Positions 17,508-26,526 of a DNA stretch of 64,000 bases are shown piece after piece. The notes below the pieces were generated by a model. The model ran no database searches. It had not been told where the DNA came from and was given only the letters and a program-made list of their open reading frames with translations. The position numbers were made by a program, and so were the translations under genes. The number at the start of each line of letters is the position of its first letter. Position 1 is the stretch's first letter. This DNA comes from Antarctobacter albus (GTDB lineage: Bacteria; Pseudomonadota; Alphaproteobacteria; Rhodobacterales; Rhodobacteraceae), in assembly GCF_900101505.1 (NCBI RefSeq), contig NZ_FMZI01000006.1, forward strand, positions 274,466-338,465, read 5' to 3'.

Positions 17508-20500
17508 TCCGCCGCGTGGCCGGGAAAGGCCACCACTTCGCCGTGACCAATGCTCTCCGCCTCGGCGCTCTCGATCGCCTCGCGCATCAGCCCGGCCAGC
17601 ACCCGCACGTTGGGTTCCAGCACCATGCTGTCATGGTCGCCCGGCACCTCGTGCACCTCGACCCCCGGCACCATCAGGCCCCAGTCGTTGTCAGGCGTCA
17701 CATAGGTGCGTTCGCTGTTGACCAGCGCCCCGCCCGAAACCGTCCACTTGCCCGACAGCGGCGGACGGTACAGCACCACGCGTCCATCCCAGGGCCGGAC
17801 CTGGTAGGCCGCGATGGCCCGGTAGAAGGCCGCCTCGATCTCGGCGTTGTGGAAGGCGTGTTCGGCGCCGGTGTCCTGCGTCTGGCGACGCTTGGCAAAC
17901 TCCCAGGCGATGCGGTTCCTGCCCCAGATGAACGGATAGAGCGGGCCCTTTTCCCTGGCCTGCTGCCACTGGATCATCATCCGATCCCGGCGCGACAGGG
18001 GGCGCCGCTGCGGCAAAGGCGTGTCCAGCATCACAACCAGCGACACCTCTTCGCCGGCAACCTCCAGCTGGCGGGCAACCTCGTAGGCGCTGATCCCCCC
18101 GCCCGAGAATCCGCCAACCATGTAGGGGCCGTGCGGCTGGACCTGCCGCATCTCGGCGATGTAGTCGCGCGCGGCTTCCTCGATGCTGTCATGCGGCGCC
18201 GCGCCGCCATAGAGCCCGCGCGCCTGCACGCCATAGAACGGCCGGTCGCTGCCCAAGAGATGCGCGAGGTGGCGCAGGTTCAGCACGTTGCCGAACATGC
18301 CCGCGATCAGGAAGAAGGGCTGCCGTGCGCCGCCGTCGCCGTCATGCATGGGCACAAGATGGGTGAACCGGCGCTGCGGCGCCTTCGGCGCGGCGTAGGG
18401 ATCGCCTTCGACCGGGCCGATCTGGTCCTCGATCAGCGCGGCACAGGCGCGGATCGTCGGCGCCTCGAACAGGATGGAAATCGGGAAATCGACGCGGAAG
18501 GCCTTTTTGACCATCGCAAACAGCCGCACCGCGATCAGCGAATGCCCGCCCAGGTCAAAGAAGCTGTCCTCGACACCCACATCGGTGACGCCCAGCAGAT
18601 CCTCCCAGAAGCCGGCCAGCCGGGTCTCGATCTCGCCCTCGGGGGCAACGTAATCGCTTTCCAGCTGCGGGCGTTCGAAGGTCTGGCCAGAGGTCGCCTC
18701 GGCGACCGAGGCCCCCGTCTGCGCGGTCAGCGCATCCAGATCCATCGACGAGACCACGACCTGCTTTGCCCCCAGCGCCAGCGCCCGGTGGAAGGCCTCG
18801 ACCCCCTCGGCGGGCAGGATGCCCTGGCTCAGGTTGTGCGCCAGCCGTTCCTCGGCGGGAGACAGGGGCTGCGTGGCGTCGCCGTCCTCGACCTCCAGTT
18901 CCGCCGCGGTCAGGCGCGGCGCGCTTTTCAGGATGTCGGCACTGGCCAGCTTGCGGATGGTAAAGCCGGAGATTTCCACCAGCACCGCGCCTTTGGGATC
19001 ACACAGCGTGACGTCAAAGCTGGCCGTTTCGCCATCGGCCCGGTTGTCGGCGGCGTTTCGCACCCAGCTGACCACCCGTTTCCCCAGCGGTGCATGAACC
19101 CGCATGCGGCCATAGCGCACCGGCACCCAAAGGTGCGTCGGCTGATAGCCCGCGATCAGGTCCATCGCCCAGCCGGTGGCAATGTCCATCAGCGCCGGAT
19201 GCAATGGCATGTCGGGCGCCGCGGCACCTGCGGGCAAAGACAGATCGGCGATCCCCTCTCCCTTGCCCAGCGCGCGGGCATCGAGCACCTTCCAGCTTGG
19301 ACCGAAGGCCAGATGCACCTCCTGCGCCGAGGTCAGCTTGGCGCCATTGCCATCGACGCGCGCCGGGCAGCGCGCCCGGATCGCGCCCAGGTCCAGCGGT
19401 GCGGGCCGGGCCAGGGGCATCAGCGACAGCGCGCCCTGCGCGGTCAGCGCAAAACCCTGCCGCCCGTTCAGCGTGGCATCGGCCAGCACGTCAAACCCAT
19501 AGCCATCGTCGGCGCGCGTCAGGCGCAGGCGCATGTCACGCGAGCCCCCGGGGGCCACCCGCAAGGGCCGCAGAAAGGCAAGGTCGCGGATTTCGAACCC
19601 GCCACTTTCGCCATGCGCCTGAAGCGCTTGCGCTGCCATCGACAGGTAGCCGGTACCGGGCAGCAGGGCGTCTCCCGCCCGCGTCCTGTGCTGGTCGATG
19701 AACCAATCCGTCTCCGCGTACTGCGCGGTGAACAACCGGTTGCCGTGGCTGTCGAAAGTCGCCTCGGCCAACATCTCTTGCGTGACGGGCGTGACGGGCG
19801 GTTTCGGCAGGTCGCCGGTCCGGGCCGCGACCGCCTCTGCCGCCATGCCGACCTCGTTCCAGATGCCCCAGTTGATCGCCACAACCCGCGTCTTGCCGCT
19901 GCGTGCACGGGCAAAGGCATTGAGGAACTCGTTTGCGGCGACATAGTCGACCTGCCCGGCGGGTGCCGTGACGGTCGAAGAAGACGAAAACAGCGCCATC
20001 CAGTCCAGGCTGCCGTCCGGAAAAACCTCTCCCAGCACCTCCGTGCCGTGGATCTTCGGTGTGAACACATCCTCGACGCTGGAGGGCGATTTGGCCAGCA
20101 GGGGCGCGTCGTCGATCACCCCCGCGCCGTGGATGACCCCGGTGATCGCGCCAAAGCACTCCTCGACCGCGCGCCGGGCCGCCTGAACCTGGCCCAGGTT
20201 GCAGACATCCGCCGCCACCACCATGACCTCGGCGCCCGCCTCTTCGAGCGCGGTGACGGCGCGGATGCGCCGGGCCACCCGGTCCTGCGGCGCATGGCGG
20301 CGCAGGTAATCGTCCCACTCCGCCCGGTCGGGCAGGGGCTTGCGCGCCATCAGCGCCAGTTTTGCCCCGCGCGATGCAAAATCCCGCGCCAGGGTCAGGC
20401 CGATCCCGCCAAATCCGCCGGTGATCAGGTAGGTTCCGCCCGGCTTCACCTCGGGCGCCTCATCCAGTGCAACGGGTTTCATCGCGCATTCAAACCGGCG

Positions 20501-23500
20501 ACCCCCGCGCAGCGCCGCAATCCGGTCGCCCGGCTCGCTCACCAGCTCCTCCAGCACGCGGGCCGTCAACGCCGCCATCGCGCTCTCATGCGCCGCCTGG
20601 GCCCTGGCCCGGCCCCAGAAAGGCGCCTCGACTAGGGCGGGCAAAGTCACGTCCAGCGTGGCAACGCTCATGCCCGGCAATTCGCGCGGGATCACCCGCG
20701 CCGGCCCGGCAATGGTCGCCTTTTCAGGGTAGGGCAGCGCCTCATCCCGCAGTTGCGCAGCCCCATTGGTCACGATGGTGACTTGCCGGGGGCGCGGCAG
20801 GCCCTCGCCCTCGATCGCCTGCGCCAGGAACATCAGCGCGTAAAAGCCCTGTTCCTGAACCCTATGAAAAAAGCTCGACCCGGGGCGGTGGGTCTCACCC
20901 TCTGTCAGCAGCCAGAAATGCCCGATGCGCGTCGGCACCACCCCGCGCGCCGCCAGGTCCTGCACCAGCAGGTCATAGCCCTCGCGCCCACGCTCGGGCG
21001 CCAGCACATAGCCCTCGCCCACACGGGCAAAGGCATCACCGGGGCGCACCTCGACAACGGTATTCCCCGCCATGCGCAGCCGGTCCGCCAACCGCGCGGC
21101 CACTCCGGCCTCGTCCATGAACATCAGCCAGACCTGCGGCGCGGCATCGGACAGTCCATCGACCACGTCCACCTCGACCGGGGCAGAGCGTGGCCGCCAG
21201 ACCGGCTGCCATCCCCATTCCCCGATCTCGTCATTGCGCATCAAATAACTGGGCGCCTTCTCCGCCGCCTCCCCCGGCTCGATGAAATACCGGCTGCGCT
21301 GAAAGGCATAGCTGGGCAGGACCACGCGATTGCGCCGTGCCTCGCCCCAAACCTGGGTCCAGTCGATCCCGACGCCCAGCGCCGCCAACCGTCCCAGCAC
21401 CTCGAACATGTGCTTGTCGTCGGCAATCGGCTCGTCCGGGTGCCGCAGAGAGGACAGGACCCGGTTGCCCCCCACCTGCTGCCGCGCCAGCGAGGTCAGC
21501 GCCTTGCCCGGCCCGACCTCAAGGAAAACCCGGTTGTCCGCGTCCAGCGTGCCGATGCAATCGGCAAACAGCACCGTACCGCGCAGATGCGCGACCCAAT
21601 ACTCCGGATCGGTGGCCTGCTCCGCCGTCATCAGCGCGCCGGTCCGGTTCGAGGTCAGCGGCAACTCGGGCGCGCGCAACTCGATCCCCCGGAGGTAGGC
21701 GCCGAACTCCGCAAGGATCGGCTCCAGCATCCGGCTGTGCGCCGCGATGTCGATGCCGATGCGGGTGCATTGCACCTCGCGCCGCTCCAGCTCCGCCTGC
21801 AAGGCTTCCAGCGCCGCCTGCGGCCCCGAGGCCACCGAGAGCTCCGGCCCGTTCACCGCGCCAAGGTCCAGATCGTCGCCCAGCAGGGGCCGCAACATCT
21901 CGGCGGGCAACCCGACGGACAACATGCCCCCCGCAGGCACCGTATCGAACAGCCGCCCGCGCAGGTGCACCAGCCCGATGCAATCCTCGAAGCCCATGAC
22001 GCCCGCGACACAAGCCGCCGTGTTTTCCCCCATTGAGTGACCAGTCAGCGCGCCGGGCGTCACGCCCCAGCTTATCCACAACTGCGCCAGCGCATATTCG
22101 GTGATCATGATCAGCGGCAGTTGCAGAGAGGGCTGCAACAGGGCCCGGTCCGCCTCGGCCTCTGCCCCGCGCGCGGGCAGCCACAGATCACGCACCCCTG
22201 GCTTCTTCTTGGCGGAAATACCCCCATCGACATCTCCGCCAGAAATTCGCTCGAGGTGATCCAGCCCCCGGTCCATCCACTCGGCAAAGACCGGCTCCGT
22301 CTCGTAGAGATCGCGCGCCATGCCCGCGTATTGCGCGCCGCCTCCGGGGAACATGAAGACGACCTCGGGCCGGTCCAGCGCGTCATGGGTAAAGACCCGG
22401 CGCGCATCACCGCCCTCCAGCAGGCGCGCCGCCTCCTCGTGGCTTTCGGCCACCACCACGCGGCGCTTCTCGAACGCGCGACGCCCTTCCTTCAGGGTAA
22501 AGGCCACATCGGCCAGGTCCTGTTCGGGATGGGCGCGCAGATGCGCGGCCACCCGCGCGGCATTCTCGTCCAGCGCCGTTTTGCTCCGCCCCGAGACGGT
22601 CAGGATCTGGAACGGCCAGTCGCTTTCGTCGCTCGGCCCGCGCTCCGGCGCCTCTTCCAGCACCACATGGGCGTTGGTGCCGCCCACGCCCAGCGAGTTC
22701 ACGCCCGCCCGGCGCGGATGTCCCGCGCGCGGCCAGTCGGTCAGCCGGTCGTTCACGCGGAACGGCGAGTGTTCGAAATCAATGGCAGGGTTCGGCGCCT
22801 CGAAGCCCAGCGAGGGCGGCATCTGCCGATTGTGCAGCGCCAGCGCGGCCTTGATGAGGCTCGCCACGCCGGCAGCCGTGTCCAGGTGGCCGATGTTGGT
22901 CTTGACCGACCCGATGCGGCAGTGGCCCACGGCATTCGACGTTTCGGAAAAGGCCTCGGTCAGGGCGGCGACCTCGATGGGATCGCCCAGGTAGGTGCCG
23001 GTGCCGTGGCATTCGACATAGTCCACGGTATCGGCGCTGATCCCGGCAAAGGCCTGCGCCTCGGCCACGGCGCTCGCCTGTCCCTCGACACTGGGGGCCA
23101 GGTATCCGGCCTTTTGCGCGCCGTCGTTGTTGACGGCCGACCCCTTGATGACCGCGTAGATGTGATCGCCATCTGCCACCGCATCCGCCAGTCGCCGCAG
23201 CACCACGACGCCCGCACCGGAGCCAAAGACCGTGCCCTTGGCACGATGGTCGAAGGCGTGGCACTGCCCGTCGGGCGAGAGGATCTCGTTTTCCTTGTAG
23301 AGATAGCCGCGCCCCTGCGGCAGCTCGATGGTCACGCCGCCCGCGATGGCCATGTCGCATTCGTCGTTGAGCAGCGCCTGCACCGCGTAATGCGTCGCCA
23401 CCAGCGAGGTGCTGCAGGCCGTCTGCAGGTTGATCGACGGCCCGTGCAGGTCCAGCACGTGGCTGAGGCGCGTTGTCATGAAATCCTTGTCGTTCCCGGT

Positions 23501-23968
23501 ATGGCGCAACAGGAACATGCCGGTGTTGTCCACCAGATCCGGGTTGGAACAGACGTTGAAATAGAAATACGACCCCATCCCGCAGCCGGCAAAGACACCC
23601 ACCTGGCCGTCAAAGCTGTCCGGCACGTGGCCCGCGTTTTCCAGCGCCTCCCAGGCGGTCTCCAGGAACTGGCGATGCTGAGGATCCATGATCGCCGCCT
23701 CCTTTGGACTGAATCCAAAGAACTCGGCGTCGAAATGCGCAAAGTCCTGCAGCGGGGCGGCAAAGGGCACGTAGTCTCGGTGACGCATCAGCCCGGGGTC
23801 TTCACCCGCCTCGCGCAACTCGTCCTCGGACAGGCGCCGGATCGAGGAAACGCCGTCACGCAGGTTGCGCCAGTATTCGGAGATATCGGCGGCCCCCGGC
23901 AGGTGGGCTGCCATGCCGACGATGGCGATATCGGTCTCACCGTACTGCTGCGCCGTCTCACCCGTCAT
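17504..23968 (-). CDS. Type I polyketide synthase, KS-AT-KR-DH-ACP-TE
   Basis: This 2154-residue single-module PKS has: KS 10-440 with Cys185, His321 and His361; AT 535-840 with GHSMGE (Ser645) and His744; KR with a structural half (about 915-1110) and NADPH loop ITGGFGGIG (1182-1190), Tyr1342 in YVAAN; a DH hot-dog region about 1415-1685 with HRTRAG (His1427), LPGTGYL and LHPALMD (Asp1595); ACP with LGGHS, Ser1810; and TE with GGFSGGG (Ser1955) and PGDHDS (His2112). DH follows KR instead of preceding it. The AT selectivity box reads IAAHS, which is neither textbook malonyl nor methylmalonyl. The ATG at 23968 has GAGG upstream. It heads the operon. A repeat-derived segment lies at residues 576-592. 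Confidence 0.95.
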   Translation of the reverse strand: MTGETAQQYGETDIAIVGMAAHLPGAADISEYWRNLRDGVSSIRRLSEDELREAGEDPGLMRHRDYVPFAAPLQDFAHFDAEFFGFSPKEAAIMDPQHRQFLETAWEALENAGHVPDSFDGQVGVFAGCGMGSYFYFNVCSNPDLVDNTGMFLLRHTGNDKDFMTTRLSHVLDLHGPSINLQTACSTSLVATHYAVQALLNDECDMAIAGGVTIELPQGRGYLYKENEILSPDGQCHAFDHRAKGTVFGSGAGVVVLRRLADAVADGDHIYAVIKGSAVNNDGAQKAGYLAPSVEGQASAVAEAQAFAGISADTVDYVECHGTGTYLGDPIEVAALTEAFSETSNAVGHCRIGSVKTNIGHLDTAAGVASLIKAALALHNRQMPPSLGFEAPNPAIDFEHSPFRVNDRLTDWPRAGHPRRAGVNSLGVGGTNAHVVLEEAPERGPSDESDWPFQILTVSGRSKTALDENAARVAAHLRAHPEQDLADVAFTLKEGRRAFEKRRVVVAESHEEAARLLEGGDARRVFTHDALDRPEVVFMFPGGGAQYAGMARDLYETEPVFAEWMDRGLDHLERISGGDVDGGISAKKKPGVRDLWLPARGAEAEADRALLQPSLQLPLIMITEYALAQLWISWGVTPGALTGHSMGENTAACVAGVMGFEDCIGLVHLRGRLFDTVPAGGMLSVGLPAEMLRPLLGDDLDLGAVNGPELSVASGPQAALEALQAELERREVQCTRIGIDIAAHSRMLEPILAEFGAYLRGIELRAPELPLTSNRTGALMTAEQATDPEYWVAHLRGTVLFADCIGTLDADNRVFLEVGPGKALTSLARQQVGGNRVLSSLRHPDEPIADDKHMFEVLGRLAALGVGIDWTQVWGEARRNRVVLPSYAFQRSRYFIEPGEAAEKAPSYLMRNDEIGEWGWQPVWRPRSAPVEVDVVDGLSDAAPQVWLMFMDEAGVAARLADRLRMAGNTVVEVRPGDAFARVGEGYVLAPERGREGYDLLVQDLAARGVVPTRIGHFWLLTEGETHRPGSSFFHRVQEQGFYALMFLAQAIEGEGLPRPRQVTIVTNGAAQLRDEALPYPEKATIAGPARVIPRELPGMSVATLDVTLPALVEAPFWGRARAQAAHESAMAALTARVLEELVSEPGDRIAALRGGRRFECAMKPVALDEAPEVKPGGTYLITGGFGGIGLTLARDFASRGAKLALMARKPLPDRAEWDDYLRRHAPQDRVARRIRAVTALEEAGAEVMVVAADVCNLGQVQAARRAVEECFGAITGVIHGAGVIDDAPLLAKSPSSVEDVFTPKIHGTEVLGEVFPDGSLDWMALFSSSSTVTAPAGQVDYVAANEFLNAFARARSGKTRVVAINWGIWNEVGMAAEAVAARTGDLPKPPVTPVTQEMLAEATFDSHGNRLFTAQYAETDWFIDQHRTRAGDALLPGTGYLSMAAQALQAHGESGGFEIRDLAFLRPLRVAPGGSRDMRLRLTRADDGYGFDVLADATLNGRQGFALTAQGALSLMPLARPAPLDLGAIRARCPARVDGNGAKLTSAQEVHLAFGPSWKVLDARALGKGEGIADLSLPAGAAAPDMPLHPALMDIATGWAMDLIAGYQPTHLWVPVRYGRMRVHAPLGKRVVSWVRNAADNRADGETASFDVTLCDPKGAVLVEISGFTIRKLASADILKSAPRLTAAELEVEDGDATQPLSPAEERLAHNLSQGILPAEGVEAFHRALALGAKQVVVSSMDLDALTAQTGASVAEATSGQTFERPQLESDYVAPEGEIETRLAGFWEDLLGVTDVGVEDSFFDLGGHSLIAVRLFAMVKKAFRVDFPISILFEAPTIRACAALIEDQIGPVEGDPYAAPKAPQRRFTHLVPMHDGDGGARQPFFLIAGMFGNVLNLRHLAHLLGSDRPFYGVQARGLYGGAAPHDSIEEAARDYIAEMRQVQPHGPYMVGGFSGGGISAYEVARQLEVAGEEVSLVVMLDTPLPQRRPLSRRDRMMIQWQQAREKGPLYPFIWGRNRIAWEFAKRRQTQDTGAEHAFHNAEIEAAFYRAIAAYQVRPWDGRVVLYRPPLSGKWTVSGGALVNSERTYVTPDNDWGLMVPGVEVHEVPGDHDSMVLEPNVRVLAGLMREAIESAEAESIGHGEVVAFPGHAAE
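22200..22225 (-). repeat. Dispersed repeat core embedded in the PKS reading frame
   Basis: The plus strand here reads GCTTCTTCTTGGCggAAATACCCC, differing by two bases from the intergenic copy at 46687-46710. On the coding strand it gives GGISAKKKP, inside a short Gly/Lys insertion of the AT domain (about residues 576-592). The frame is kept. Confidence 0.6.
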
Positions 23969-24013
23969 GCCGGACCTCGAAAAAACATGCGCCGCCACCC
24001 GGTGTCACAGGTG

Positions 24014-24029
24014 ACGGGGAATTGCGGCG
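24014..24029 (-). promoter_or_regulatory. Shared EPS-locus motif, copy 3, before the PKS operon
   Basis: The gene strand reads CGCCGCAATTCCCCGT, 46 bp before the PKS start. It has the same relative orientation as the copies at 1521 and 11278. A short palindrome GTCAC-AG-GTGAC (24004-24015) abuts it. The rest of the 179-bp gap shows no gene. Confidence 0.5.
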
Positions 24030-24147
24030 ATTTTTAGGAAAACGCACCCATGTCCGCCCGATTCCGGGCCGGACTGGCGGATAGCCTGAACTGGGTCTGG
24101 ACAATGAACCAATCCTTTCGAAATTGTCGCCTTTCGGGACACCGGCC

Positions 24148-25509
24148 TTATCCACCCTGCTGTGACAGGTGCAGAATCGGACCCCAGTTCAACCAAATGG
24201 CGAGCCCTGCCAGAAACAGCCCGGCACAGGCAAAAACGACGTCGTGCAGCGCGTCCCAGGCGCCCATGCGGCGCGCCAGCCAGACCACCACCGGATAGGC
24301 CAGCGTAAAGGCCGCCGCCTGCCCGACAAGCGCCCCGATCAGCCCAGCCGCCTGCAGCCCGATCAGGATACAGCCCACCATCAGCACCGCACGGGCCAGC
24401 GCCAGGTAGAAGTACCGGCGCGAGTCCCCCGCCGCGAGCGCCGCCTGATCGTAGGTCATGACGATCAGCATCGGGATCTGCGCACAGGCCAGGACCACCG
24501 CTACCGCCCCCGCGGCGGCGTAACGCGCATCATACAACGTTTGTACCAGCCAAACGCCCATCAGGGCAAAGATTCCGACAAAGCCGATCAAGCCGATGGA
24601 CACGGCAAAGCGCATCTTACGCAGTTTCAGGAAGTTCTCGCGGCTTTCCGTCGGTGGGGTTTCCCGGTAGACCGGGATCAGGATCTTGTGAGTCAGAAGA
24701 TTTCCCAGCATCAGCGGGAAGGAGGCCCAGAAGAACCCGATGTTGTAGACACCGAAGGCATCCAGCGCGATGAACTTGCCGATCAGCATCTTGTCGGCCT
24801 GGGTAAAGAAAAAGCCGCAGACCGTGGCCAGGAACACCCATTTCCCGAAGGAAATCAGCTCGCGCGCAGCCGTGCCTTCCCAGCGCAGGCGGTTGGCCGG
24901 GCCGGGCAGGTAGCGCCAGTTCAGCACCACCTCGATCAGGGCGCCGATCACGCCCGAGATCACCAGCGCCCAGACCGAGCCCCACCACCAGGCCAGGGCC
25001 ACGGCAACGGCGACGCCCGCCAGTTGCGTGGCCATGTCCAGGACAGTGACCCGGCCCATCAACAGGTGTCGGTTCGCGGTGATCATCCGCGTTGGCCTGA
25101 ACCCGGTGATCAGCAGGGTCAGCGCCGAAACGGGCAGGACGTATGTCAGCAAAGGCTGGTCATAGACCCAGGCCATCGGCCAGGCCAATCCGCAGGCCAC
25201 AAGCCACAGGCCGATGCCCCGTGCCACCTGTATCGTCCAGGCGGTGTCCAGAAAGTCCTGATCGTCACCGCGTTTCGACTGCATGATCGCCGGCGTCACG
25301 CCGACGTCCGAAAACTGGCCCAGCCCCATGAGAAAGACCATGACCAGCGCCATCAGGCCAAAGGCCTCGGGGAACAGCAACCGGGTCAGGATCAGGTTCG
25401 ATCCCAGCCGCACCACCTGGCCAAAGCCAAAACTGCCCAGCGTGAACAGCGACGACCGCATCGCTCGCGCGGTGACGGACCCGCTTCGGAAGGCGTCCAT
25501 CGCGCTCAT
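24148..25509 (-). CDS. Wzx-type oligosaccharide flippase (MOP superfamily)
   Basis: This 453-residue protein is hydrophobic throughout, with about 12-14 membrane helices and the polysaccharide-transporter pattern (AMRSSLFTLGSFGFGQVVRLGSNLILTRLL split over residues 15-45; FTQADKMLIGKF near 240). Family members move undecaprenyl-linked repeat units across the inner membrane for periplasmic polymerisation. The ATG at 25509 overlaps the upstream GT2 stop (ATGA), favouring it over an Arg-rich upstream extension. No Wzy-type polymerase is seen in the window, so polymerisation is encoded elsewhere or the product is a single unit. Confidence 0.92.
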   Translation of the reverse strand: MSAMDAFRSGSVTARAMRSSLFTLGSFGFGQVVRLGSNLILTRLLFPEAFGLMALVMVFLMGLGQFSDVGVTPAIMQSKRGDDQDFLDTAWTIQVARGIGLWLVACGLAWPMAWVYDQPLLTYVLPVSALTLLITGFRPTRMITANRHLLMGRVTVLDMATQLAGVAVAVALAWWWGSVWALVISGVIGALIEVVLNWRYLPGPANRLRWEGTAARELISFGKWVFLATVCGFFFTQADKMLIGKFIALDAFGVYNIGFFWASFPLMLGNLLTHKILIPVYRETPPTESRENFLKLRKMRFAVSIGLIGFVGIFALMGVWLVQTLYDARYAAAGAVAVVLACAQIPMLIVMTYDQAALAAGDSRRYFYLALARAVLMVGCILIGLQAAGLIGALVGQAAAFTLAYPVVVWLARRMGAWDALHDVVFACAGLFLAGLAIWLNWGPILHLSQQGG

Positions 25510-26363
25510 CGTCCACGGCTCCAGTCCTGCCTGGCACGCGGAGTCAACCTTACCGCCAGCGCGACGCCCCCGTAGACCGCGAAGCCCAGCGGATCGCGCA
25601 GCGCGAGACCCAGCTTTTCCGACAGGGGAAAGCCTGGCTTGTCCTCGTTCCGGGTCAAGCCCGGGTAAAGCGCGGCAATCTCGTCCACGCCGGCGTTCTG
25701 CCGCCTGCGCACCTTGACCAGGTTGCGCCAACCCTCGGCGATGGGCCAGCGATAGGGGGCCGGCACGCCCTGGCGTTCACCCGGGCGGAATTGCAGCCGG
25801 ACATAGATGTCGTCCGAGATGATCTCGGGGAAGGCGCCCCAGCGGGCCCGGCCCGCCGCATTCACCGCGAATAGGCCGCAACCCGGGACCACGTCCCGCA
25901 TGAAGGGGACACGCCGCCAGATCCGCGCATAGGCCCGGCTGATCGCGCCCTCTGCGGCGATTTCGACCCGGCCGCTGGCATAACGCGGGGCATCCACGTC
26001 CAGCGCCGTGACCAACTGGGTCAACAGGTCCGGCGTCACGGTCACATCCGCGTCCAGGTAGATCCGGATCGCCCCGCTGGCCGCCGCGTCCCCGGCATTC
26101 AGCGCACCGGGCTTGCCGCCCGCCGGACGTTCGATCACCTCCAGATTCCAGCCCCGCGCCGCCATGCGCGCGGCGAATGCCCGGGCGAGTCCGGCCGTGT
26201 CGTCGCGGCAGCCATTGGCCACGACGATGACCTCGACCCCGTGATCGCCGGGCCCGTCAGAGGCCAGCAATGCTTCGAGGCAGCCGCCGATCAGCGCTGC
26301 CTCGTTGCTTGCCGGAAGAATGATCGAAACGCCCGCGTTCCGCCTCTGCATGGTTGTATCCAT
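25506..26363 (-). CDS. GT2 family glycosyltransferase
   Basis: This protein of about 285 residues has the GT-A features SIILPASNEAALI (N-terminus), VVANGCRDDT, KPGALNAGD, YLDADVTV (DxD-type, about residue 106) and a DDIYVRLQF segment (about 190). The C-terminus has a weak hydrophobic patch. Starts at 26372 (GTG), 26363 (ATG) and 26351 (ATG) are all possible; I prefer 26363. It is operonic with the flippase and divergent from the GT4 at 26527. It likely adds one sugar to the lipid-linked unit. Confidence 0.88.
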   Translation of the reverse strand: MDTTMQRRNAGVSIILPASNEAALIGGCLEALLASDGPGDHGVEVIVVANGCRDDTAGLARAFAARMAARGWNLEVIERPAGGKPGALNAGDAAASGAIRIYLDADVTVTPDLLTQLVTALDVDAPRYASGRVEIAAEGAISRAYARIWRRVPFMRDVVPGCGLFAVNAAGRARWGAFPEIISDDIYVRLQFRPGERQGVPAPYRWPIAEGWRNLVKVRRRQNAGVDEIAALYPGLTRNEDKPGFPLSEKLGLALRDPLGFAVYGGVALAVRLTPRARQDWSRGR

Positions 26364-26426
26364 ATCCCGCACTCACACCCGTACCACTGGGGCCACACAT
26401 GAAAAAAATACACCTCGCCTTGCTCT

Positions 26427-26438
26427 GGAAACTGCTGC
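26427..26438 (-). promoter_or_regulatory. Weak copy of shared EPS-locus motif
   Basis: The gene strand for the GT2/flippase operon reads GCAGCAGTTTCC, matching 10 of 12 positions of the copy at 1521 (GCCGCAATTTCC). It lies 64 bp before the GT2 start, in a divergent promoter region, in the same relative orientation as the strong copies. Confidence 0.3.
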
Positions 26439-26526
26439 GGAACTGTGGCCAAAGCATGGAATCGATTAGGTTTGATAACGACGAACGCCCCACAAGAGGC
26501 GCGGCTGCCATCCATAGGATTATCAG

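Noticed and set aside
17492..24037. Very long open frames on the plus strand opposite the PKS
   Set aside because: Same antisense shadow effect; the minus-strand frame has every PKS catalytic motif.
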